Notes under the pieces: generated by a model
The model's database searches: none
Seen by the model: the letters and a program-made list of their open reading frames with translations, nothing else
What the model was told of the DNA's origin: nothing
Part shown: positions 18,666-23,845 of the stretch, piece after piece
Layout of the letters: each line of letters begins with the position of its first letter
Numbering within the stretch: position 1 is the first letter of the stretch
Virus record (IMG/VR): IMGVR_UViG_3300032287_002332
Coordinates: 1 to 23,845 of that record
Origin: a virus
Length of the DNA: 23,845 bases
Reading direction: 5' to 3' (one strand)
Position numbers and translations under genes: made by a program

Positions 18666-19262
18666 ATGATAAAAGAAGAAATAGCACCAGGAATAATGGT
18701 TTATAGCAATGTAATACCTAATAGCGAAACCCTGTGTGAGGATATTGAAGAAGGACTTATTTCTGCAAAACTGCTATGGGTTCCAGCAGAAGTAAAGGCT
18801 GATAAAGATCCTGGAGTAAATACTAACTCAAGAGATACAAGTACTTTTGGAGTTCCATACTACGGAGCAATTTCTGAAGACTTTTCTAGTTTTCAGTCTT
18901 CCTTTAACTCAACACTAAGTAATTTATTCTTTGAAAATTTTGATCCAGTTGAAAAAGATTACAAAAATTATTTTGGTGCAGCAGCGCCTTGGCATGATTC
19001 CTATGCAGTATTAAAGTATGGAGTTGGTCAAAAATTTACAAACCACATTGATGATCATCAAGAATATCACAGAAGAATTTCTACAACTTACTACATAAAT
19101 GATAATTATTTGGGTGGTGAAATACTATTCCCTAGATTTAATATTACTTTTAAACCAAAAGCAAACCAGATGATAGTATTTCCATCAACATATGTTTATA
19201 ACCACTCAGTATTGCCAGTCATTGAGGGCGAAAGGTATGCCGTAGTTAGTTGGATGCGATGA
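18666..19262 (+). CDS. 2-oxoglutarate/Fe(II) oxygenase, prolyl-4-hydroxylase-like
   Basis: The 198 residues fold as a double-stranded beta helix by motif. FTNHIDDH supplies the iron ligands H127 and D129, NHSVLPV the distal H180, and GERYAVVSW the 2OG-binding R190. The segment LGGEILFPRFNITFKPKANQ (149-168) is typical of prolyl 4-hydroxylases and related phage 2OG enzymes. It would hydroxylate a peptidyl residue using 2OG and O2. It lies directly after the proline-rich fibre gene and before a GT60-like transferase; fibre or collagen prolines are attractive but unproven substrates. The alternative is a nucleic-acid or free amino-acid hydroxylase. Confidence 0.85.
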   Translation: MIKEEIAPGIMVYSNVIPNSETLCEDIEEGLISAKLLWVPAEVKADKDPGVNTNSRDTSTFGVPYYGAISEDFSSFQSSFNSTLSNLFFENFDPVEKDYKNYFGAAAPWHDSYAVLKYGVGQKFTNHIDDHQEYHRRISTTYYINDNYLGGEILFPRFNITFKPKANQMIVFPSTYVYNHSVLPVIEGERYAVVSWMR

Positions 19263-19798
19263 AGGACCCATTAGTCGTAAATGATTTACTAAGCCCTGAA
19301 GATTACGCAAGGCTCCTAACATATTTAGACAAACCTAAGAATTTTGGTTTTGATCCTGGATTTAGCAGGTATTCAATTGGAGATGGCGAACTTCCAATCT
19401 TAGGAGAATTAGCAAACAAGTTAATAGAAACTGCAAGAGAAGCGTTTGATAGCAAAACCCTACTTCCAACATATACATTATTTGCACACTATGAAGGACA
19501 GAATCCTTCACCAAGTTTGTACAAACATAAAGACGATAACGCATGCACCTATACTCTTGATATGTGTGTTTATCAAAATGAGCCGTGGGATTTATGGGTA
19601 GAAGACAAAAACTATTGCCTTTATCCTAACCAAGCCTTAGCCTATTATGGAAATGATCAAATGCACTGGCGTGAAGAGTTTCCCAATCCAGAAACTAATT
19701 ATGTTGCTATGATATTTTTTCACTTTGCAGAACCAGATCACTGGTGGTTTAAAGAAGGACCACAATATCTCTATACTCATATTAGAAAAACAAAATGA
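19259..19798 (+). CDS. Second 2OG-oxygenase-like protein
   Basis: I choose the ATG at 19259, which overlaps the preceding stop as ATGA, over an upstream TTG. The product has 179 residues. LYKHKDDNACTYTLDMCVYQ gives H90-x-D92, QMHWREEF the distal H136, and the hydrophobic strands YVAMIFFHF follow. A basic residue for 2OG at the usual position after the distal His is not clear (N147 lies near there; R138 follows the His directly). Either the cosubstrate site differs or the protein is a degenerate partner of the first oxygenase. The gene overlaps the next one (ATGA). Confidence 0.65.
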   Translation: MKDPLVVNDLLSPEDYARLLTYLDKPKNFGFDPGFSRYSIGDGELPILGELANKLIETAREAFDSKTLLPTYTLFAHYEGQNPSPSLYKHKDDNACTYTLDMCVYQNEPWDLWVEDKNYCLYPNQALAYYGNDQMHWREEFPNPETNYVAMIFFHFAEPDHWWFKEGPQYLYTHIRKTK

Positions 19799-20751
19799 AA
19801 AAAATATTGGTTAGTATTGTAAATTATTGCGATACAGAGTTTTACTCTACGATATTTTCACTATGGGATCAGGCAAAAAATAAAGAAAGTTTGTATTTTT
19901 CTATAGTTTCAGAAGATAATCAAGAATATAATTTATCCTTTATACCAAAAGAACAACTTCTTTATAGGCATTTTGATTTATCAGAATATAGGGGTGGAGT
20001 ATGTTGGGCTAGAAACTTAGCAATACAAGTTGATGTAGATTATGATTATTTTATACAGTTTGACTCTCATACACAGGCATCTTTGGGGTGGGATATTCTT
20101 GCTATTGAAAGATATGAAAAATTAAATACTAATAATGAAAAATTTATTATTGCTTATGCTCCAGCAGATTACGAAATAAGGTCAGACGGATCAGTTAATT
20201 TTGATGGACTATGTAAGGTATCTGCGTATGGGTCTTACTTTACTGAACTAGTTCCAGGGTTTAAATTTCCAGGATATCGTGTTCTAGAAATAGATGAAGT
20301 CGTGCGTTCATACTGGGCAACATGCTGTTATCTTTTTGCACCAAAGCAATGGGTTGATGAGGTTGGAATAAGTGGCAAAGAATCTTTCAATACAGAAGAG
20401 TTTGCTCTTTCTTTAAGAACATACGCAAAAGATTGGAAAATATACTCTATTGGAACAAGAGATGTGTTTCATAACCAGTCTCATCGTCAAGCAAATGGCT
20501 CCGTAACAAGAGAAACATTAAGACCATGGGCAGATGGAAGAAAAGAATTCTATTGGAAGCATGTAGAGGAATCAACAAATAGGCTTTCTAGTCTAATGTC
20601 TGGCAGCCTAGATGTTTCAAAAGAAAAAAGTTATAATTTTCTTAAAGAGTCTGGAATAAGCACAAAATATACAGAGTTTATTTCAGACTATGGCTCACAT
20701 ATAATTGTAGAGCCTAGACCACTTGGTTTACCGCCAAGAAGAGACAAATAA
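19795..20751 (+). CDS. GT60-like glycosyltransferase (paralogue of the 10435-11403 product)
   Basis: The 318 residues start MKKILVSIVNYCDTEFYSTI. GGVCWARNLA (67-76) and FIQFDSH (86-92) parallel GACWARDIA and FLQIDSH in the leftward enzyme. EEFALSLRTYAKDWKIYSIG and a later HNQSHRQ correspond to its acceptor/metal region. The GT-A fold, likely UDP-sugar dependent. It is the last gene of a coupled operon with two 2OG oxygenases, and a strong terminator follows. The GT60 prototype adds GlcNAc to a hydroxyproline made by a P4H. By analogy this enzyme would glycosylate hydroxylated fibre prolines (inference). Confidence 0.8.
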   Translation: MKKILVSIVNYCDTEFYSTIFSLWDQAKNKESLYFSIVSEDNQEYNLSFIPKEQLLYRHFDLSEYRGGVCWARNLAIQVDVDYDYFIQFDSHTQASLGWDILAIERYEKLNTNNEKFIIAYAPADYEIRSDGSVNFDGLCKVSAYGSYFTELVPGFKFPGYRVLEIDEVVRSYWATCCYLFAPKQWVDEVGISGKESFNTEEFALSLRTYAKDWKIYSIGTRDVFHNQSHRQANGSVTRETLRPWADGRKEFYWKHVEESTNRLSSLMSGSLDVSKEKSYNFLKESGISTKYTEFISDYGSHIIVEPRPLGLPPRRDK

Positions 20752-20753
20752 AA

Positions 20754-20790
20754 ACCCCCCAGATTTCTCTAGGGGGTAATTTATTTTTAT
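20754..20790. terminator. Bidirectional terminator between convergent genes
   Basis: CCCCCCAGA (20755-20763) pairs with TCTAGGGGG (20768-20776) with one mismatch. T-rich tracts follow on both strands (TTTATTTTT on plus, TTTTTATTTG on minus). It ends the modification operon and the leftward lysozyme gene. Confidence 0.85.
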
Positions 20791-20793
20791 AGA

Positions 20794-21354
20794 CTACTTA
20801 GGAAATTTGCTCATCCACATCTTGGTCTTTGGCGTAATACCTTTCCAAGAAGACCAGTCTTCTCCACCACTTGTCATGTAGTAGACAATTTCTGCATTCT
20901 TGACGGGATTGAATAGTTCAGCATTTGATTCAAGATCAAACTTAGTTCTACGGTCAGGACCAAGGTCGTCAATCATATTGATTTGAAACATACCATAAGA
21001 CGAGTCACCAGTCTTGTGATTGCCATTAAAAGCCAATGGTCGCCCATTAGACTCTTTCTTAGCAACTGCCCAAGCCACAACAAGGTCTTTACCCTTGAAG
21101 CCTACTAGCGAAAGCAGTTCCTTTAGTTCTAAATCAGTCAGAGAAACCTTGTTCTCAAAACTCTCTAGTTTTTTTGCTTTAGAAACCAAAAAAACCTCTT
21201 TCGAGGCTGGTTCCACTGTCTGAGCCTGTTCAAGGCTAAGATTGTTTTTAGTATCAAGATCTGAAGAAGCACTAGCGTTAGAAGTAACCGCTATTAGTGC
21301 TACGATACTGAGTGTGCTAATGATCTCTTTGTTTCTTTCGATAAATTTAATCAT
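20794..21354 (-). CDS. Secreted SLT/lysozyme-like endolysin
   Basis: I start at the ATG at 21354 because AAGGAGG lies just upstream. The product has 186 residues: a signal peptide (about 1-29, IISTLSIVALIAVTSNASA, possible cleavage after A29), a charged linker (30-75), then a lysozyme-like transglycosylase domain. AKKESNGRP (98-106) supplies the likely catalytic E101, GDSSYGMFQINM (116-127) is the typical SLT motif, and NPVKNAEIVYY and EDWSSW complete it. It should cut peptidoglycan outside the membrane, for lysis or entry. A signal peptide implies Sec-dependent, holin-independent export. Confidence 0.85.
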   Translation of the reverse strand: MIKFIERNKEIISTLSIVALIAVTSNASASSDLDTKNNLSLEQAQTVEPASKEVFLVSKAKKLESFENKVSLTDLELKELLSLVGFKGKDLVVAWAVAKKESNGRPLAFNGNHKTGDSSYGMFQINMIDDLGPDRRTKFDLESNAELFNPVKNAEIVYYMTSGGEDWSSWKGITPKTKMWMSKFPK

Positions 21355-21376
21355 AGTTTCCTCCTTAGAAAACAAT

Positions 21377-21394
21377 AACACCTTGGTAGGTGTT
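21377..21394 (-). promoter_or_regulatory. Hairpin in the lysozyme 5' leader
   Basis: AACACCT-ACCA-AGGTGTT on the minus strand, a 7-bp perfect stem, lies between the promoter and the SD. It may stabilise or control the message; no riboswitch class is recognised. Confidence 0.45.
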
Positions 21395-21401
21395 ACTACT
21401 A

Positions 21402-21431
21402 AGTATAACATAATTTTCAGCCAAAAGTCAA
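21402..21431 (-). promoter_or_regulatory. Promoter of the lysozyme gene
   Basis: On the minus strand, TTGACT (21431-21426) is followed by an 18-nt spacer and TGT-TATACT (-10 at 21407-21402). Confidence 0.75.
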
Positions 21432-21440
21432 ATCTGGGTG

Positions 21441-21446
21441 TATAAT
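21441..21446 (+). promoter_or_regulatory. -10 box, leaderless start
   Basis: TATAAT, 6 nt before the ATG at 21453. Confidence 0.6.
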
Positions 21447-21452
21447 AACATT

Positions 21453-22013
21453 ATGCCTGTATCATCATCTAATTATCCTACTATGAAGTATCCTATTGCT
21501 TCTGATCCCGTGAATGTACACGGAGACTTTAAAGTATTAGTTGATGCTTTAAACAATATATTACCACCTTTAGGAATGACAAGTGTTTCATCTCCAGTAA
21601 GAAATGCAAGTTCATCTATTTCTATTCTAGCAGGAAAACCAGTATTTATTTCTGGGGGAACTATTAATGAAGGAAAAGCAATACCAACTGTAGAACTATA
21701 TAATCCGTCAAGCCCTACTCACAATCCAGATGTTCCAATTCTTGGACTAATGCAATCGGATATGCTCCCTTCTACAAATGGGGTTGTTGTGGTATCTGGA
21801 ATTATTCAAATGAACACAACTGATATAGGAGATATTGGCACAAAGGTTTATGTAAATAGTCTTGGAGTTCTTGTTTCAGGTCGCCCAGCAACTGGCCCAG
21901 CAAGATATGTAGGAGTAGTTGCAATTAGAGGGACAAAAGCAAATGGTGGAATGATCATTGTTCAAACAAAAGGAAACGGTACTTGGGGAGCACTCAAGGA
22001 CGGTTTGTCGTGA
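21453..22013 (+). CDS. Virion-associated beta-rich protein, 186 aa
   Basis: The start at 21453 is set by TATAAT-N6-ATG; an upstream GTG would lie in the promoter. It begins MPVSSSNYPTMKYPIASDPV, with an N-terminal helical segment (FKVLVDALNNILPPLGM). The rest is a Gly/Ser/Val-rich beta region (KVYVNSLGVLVSGRPATGPA). The composition fits a phage fibre or tail-knob component. No enzymatic motif is seen. The next -10 box begins directly after its stop. Confidence 0.65.
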   Translation: MPVSSSNYPTMKYPIASDPVNVHGDFKVLVDALNNILPPLGMTSVSSPVRNASSSISILAGKPVFISGGTINEGKAIPTVELYNPSSPTHNPDVPILGLMQSDMLPSTNGVVVVSGIIQMNTTDIGDIGTKVYVNSLGVLVSGRPATGPARYVGVVAIRGTKANGGMIIVQTKGNGTWGALKDGLS

Positions 22014-22019
22014 TATAAT
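22014..22019 (+). promoter_or_regulatory. -10 box, leaderless start
   Basis: TGA-TATAAT, where TGA is also the stop codon of the upstream gene. The ATG at 22026 is 6 nt downstream. Confidence 0.6.
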
Positions 22020-22025
22020 AAACCT

Positions 22026-22472
22026 ATGGCTAACTATAGAAACCCAAACGAAACCCCTATTACTGGAGTAGTTGCACCAGCAATATATAACATTGGTAAC
22101 AAGCCACCACTCATTAACTGGACTGTTGTAATTGGAGACACTGCATCTTTTAGAATTTACGTAGAAGATGATATGGGAAATCCATTAGATTATAATACAG
22201 CAACCTTTGACCCAAATGATGCTGGTTGGGTTATAACAGGAGACTTTAGAAGATATTCAGATGATGACGGAGATGACCTACTATTTACAGTTTTTCCAGA
22301 TAAGACAGAGTTTGATGACCCTGGAGAATTTACAGTAACTCTATCTGCAACTCAATCAAAACAACTTTTAACTGGAGATGTTTTTGATATTCAACTAAAA
22401 GACGCTGTTCGTGTTTGGACAGTATGTCAAGGCGAAATGATCATGCTTGGCGAGATCACAGATCAGGCTTAA
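22026..22472 (+). CDS. BppU-like beta-sandwich virion protein, 148 aa
   Basis: INWTVVIGDTASFRIYVEDD (about 34-53) carries the G-D-T-x-x-F-R-I motif shared with the 12737 and 13976 products. An acidic, beta-rich C-terminal part follows (DIQLKDAVRVWTVCQGEMIM). It is probably another tail-tip or fibre adaptor, a third dispersed copy of this domain. The leaderless start is well placed. Confidence 0.7.
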   Translation: MANYRNPNETPITGVVAPAIYNIGNKPPLINWTVVIGDTASFRIYVEDDMGNPLDYNTATFDPNDAGWVITGDFRRYSDDDGDDLLFTVFPDKTEFDDPGEFTVTLSATQSKQLLTGDVFDIQLKDAVRVWTVCQGEMIMLGEITDQA

Positions 22473-22477
22473 TCATA

Positions 22478-22738
22478 ATGGCAACAACTAGAATTTCTCA
22501 AGGCGTTGCTTTAGCAGTACTTGTATCAGCAACAGCAATATCCCCATTGGTTCAGGTAACAGACCTTAAGCCAGTTCCCAGCGGTATAGAATTAGCAAAT
22601 TATCCAAAAGTAGTTCGTCCAACATCTATACTTCCATTTAGGTTAACAATAACTAATATTGGAATTGAAGGATACCGTGAGAATAATCCACCAGGCATTG
22701 GCATTCAGGTTATTGGGTTTTCCAACTATATTCTTTAA
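22478..22738 (+). CDS. Small virion-type protein, 86 aa
   Basis: The ATG at 22478, 5 nt after the preceding stop, gives MATTRISQGVALAVLVSATA. An N-terminal hydrophobic stretch (about 8-25) is followed by a beta-rich part (ILPFRLTITNIGIEGYREN). A longer upstream frame overlaps the previous gene and is rejected. It is likely coupled to the upstream structural gene. The function is unknown; a minor virion protein is plausible. Confidence 0.6.
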   Translation: MATTRISQGVALAVLVSATAISPLVQVTDLKPVPSGIELANYPKVVRPTSILPFRLTITNIGIEGYRENNPPGIGIQVIGFSNYIL

Positions 22739-22759
22739 TTATCTTATTAAAAAGGATGA

Positions 22760-22765
22760 TATAAT
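22760..22765 (+). promoter_or_regulatory. -10 box, leaderless start
   Basis: TGA-TATAAT, 6 nt before the ATG at 22772. Confidence 0.6.
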
Positions 22766-22771
22766 TACAGC

Positions 22772-23218
22772 ATGGCCAAACTCACAATTCCAAATGTTAA
22801 GTTAAAATTCCAAACTGGTGATCGTCCTTCACAAGAAGATTACGTAGATTTGATAGACACTCTTTCATCCCAAGCAACAGATCTAGGATCAAAGGGTAAC
22901 AATGAAAATGAAATCAACGGTATTGAAAACGTAACTGTTATTGATGACTTTCAGGCTACTGAGTTTCGTATGGTTAAATACCTTATTTCAATTTCAAAGA
23001 CCTCTGCAGGGGACAACAAGTTCTATGCAACTGAATTAACTATTCTTGTTGACGGTACAAATGTATCAGTCAGCGAGTACGGCACTATCGACAATGATGG
23101 GAATATTGGCACCATTAATGTCTCTCGCACTGGAAATACCGTGGCTTTAACAGTCACTCCAGATCCTGCGATCAAGCCAGTCACTGTACGTTTCGCACGT
23201 ATGGGACTTAAGGCATAA
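22772..23218 (+). CDS. Tail fibre/virion structural protein, 148 aa
   Basis: MAKLTIPNVKLKFQTGDRPS begins a domain seen in phage fibre proteins (F-x-T-G-D-x-P-S-Q-x-D-Y...L-I-D-T-L). A beta-rich C-terminal half follows (ATELTILVDGTNVSVSEYGT), with VTVRFARMGLKA at the end. Similar proteins occur among cyanophage-type virion proteins. It directly precedes the large repeat-type fibre gene and may be its adaptor. Confidence 0.7.
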   Translation: MAKLTIPNVKLKFQTGDRPSQEDYVDLIDTLSSQATDLGSKGNNENEINGIENVTVIDDFQATEFRMVKYLISISKTSAGDNKFYATELTILVDGTNVSVSEYGTIDNDGNIGTINVSRTGNTVALTVTPDPAIKPVTVRFARMGLKA

Positions 23219-23236
23219 TAAAAGGAGATATAAAAA

Positions 23237-23845
23237 ATGGCAACAGTAAATAAAGATTTTAAAATTAAGAGTGGCTTAATTGTTGAAGGTACAACAGCGA
23301 CAGTTAACGGTTTTGACGTTCTTACAAAGAAGCAAGCAGATCAAGACTACGTAGTTGGTCTTATCGGTGGTACAGCAACATCTGCTAACGAAGCAAACAA
23401 GGTCGTAAAGCGTGATGCTAATGGTAACTTTGCTGCAACTCAGGTTACAGCAGATCTAGTTGGAGATGTAACTGGTCAAGTATCAGATATCTCAAACCAT
23501 TCAACAACAAATCTTACAGAAGGAGTAAACCTTTACTTCACAGAACGAAGAGCACAAGATGCACTAGCAGGAACAATTTCTGGAGTAACATCAGCAACAG
23601 CAACTAATCTTGCAACTCACGAAGCAGATACATCAACACACGGTGTAACTGGAGCAATTGTTGGTACAACAGATACACAAACATTAACAAACAAGACTAT
23701 TGGAGATACACTTAACTTCACTGGCGCAGGAGCAATGACAATCAATTCTGATTCTCATATCGTTCTTACTCCAGCAGCAGGTTCTTCTGTTAAGTGGGGT
23801 GCAGATGTTCTTGCAACTCAGGCTTACGCAGATCAAGCAGAAGCA
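23237..23845 (+). CDS. Tail fibre protein, N-terminal part (runs off right edge)
   Basis: The start ATG at 23237 follows AAAGGAG. The 203 visible residues include fibre-repeat signatures: LTEGVNLYFTERRAQDAL, THGVTGAIVGTTDTQTLTNK and L-x-N-K-T-I. These recur in many phage fibres with triple-beta shafts. The composition is T/A/G-rich with no cysteine. The C-terminal receptor-binding part is outside the window. Unlike its neighbours it has a classical SD. Confidence 0.85.
   Translation, partial: MATVNKDFKIKSGLIVEGTTATVNGFDVLTKKQADQDYVVGLIGGTATSANEANKVVKRDANGNFAATQVTADLVGDVTGQVSDISNHSTTNLTEGVNLYFTERRAQDALAGTISGVTSATATNLATHEADTSTHGVTGAIVGTTDTQTLTNKTIGDTLNFTGAGAMTINSDSHIVLTPAAGSSVKWGADVLATQAYADQAEA

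Overview
This window looks like the genome of a tailed bacteriophage, probably one infecting a low-GC actinobacterium such as the freshwater acI/Nanopelagicales group. The phage call rests on densely packed one-gene-wide modules, a block of tail-fibre and collagen-like structural genes, a small secreted transglycosylase-type lysozyme, and many tiny SD-led or coupled ORFs. The host call is inference. It rests on a GP88-like protein of the mycobacteriophage type, leaderless genes, GlxR/Crp-type operators and AT-rich codon use. No integrase, transposase, CRISPR or tRNA gene was recognised.

Layout. (1) Positions 1-7.6 kb are leftward: about 28 very small genes in short operons, with stop/start overlaps and many zinc-ribbon-like or membrane mini-proteins. 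Operons are separated by composite intergenic cassettes that contain extended -10 promoters, TGTGA-N6-TCACA operators, DnaA boxes, a CACGTG-like motif and a hairpin terminator. (2) Positions 7.63-7.99 kb are a divergent control region. (3) Positions 8.0-10.2 kb are rightward: two small genes, then a complete cytochrome P450 and two small acidic proteins. (4) Positions 10.2-12.2 kb are a leftward island with a small protein, a GT60-like glycosyltransferase and a DHH-like protein. (5) Positions 12.2-18.0 kb are rightward: a membrane/coiled-coil protein, a candidate 56-nt RNA, and a structural block that ends in a collagen-like protein and a 980-residue fibre with (A/S)PTP-type proline repeats and cysteine modules. 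(6) Positions 18.0-20.75 kb are a rightward coupled operon: a hypothetical protein, a zinc protein, a prolyl-4-hydroxylase-like 2OG oxygenase, a second 2OG oxygenase-like protein and a second GT60-like transferase. (7) Positions 20.8-21.4 kb are a leftward lysozyme. (8) Positions 21.4 kb to the end are rightward virion proteins and the start of a tail fibre.

The most interesting hypothesis is a phage-encoded pathway for proline hydroxylation followed by O-glycosylation, acting on the phage's own proline-rich fibre and collagen-like protein. It would be analogous to the eukaryotic Skp1 P4H/GT60 pathway. Two regulatory patterns are also clear. In the leftward arm, CRP/GlxR-like operators are spaced in roughly 10.5-bp steps from extended -10 promoters. 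In the rightward arm, nearly every transcription unit has TATAAT (or GATAAT) followed by exactly 6-7 nt and the start codon, the signature of leaderless mRNAs.
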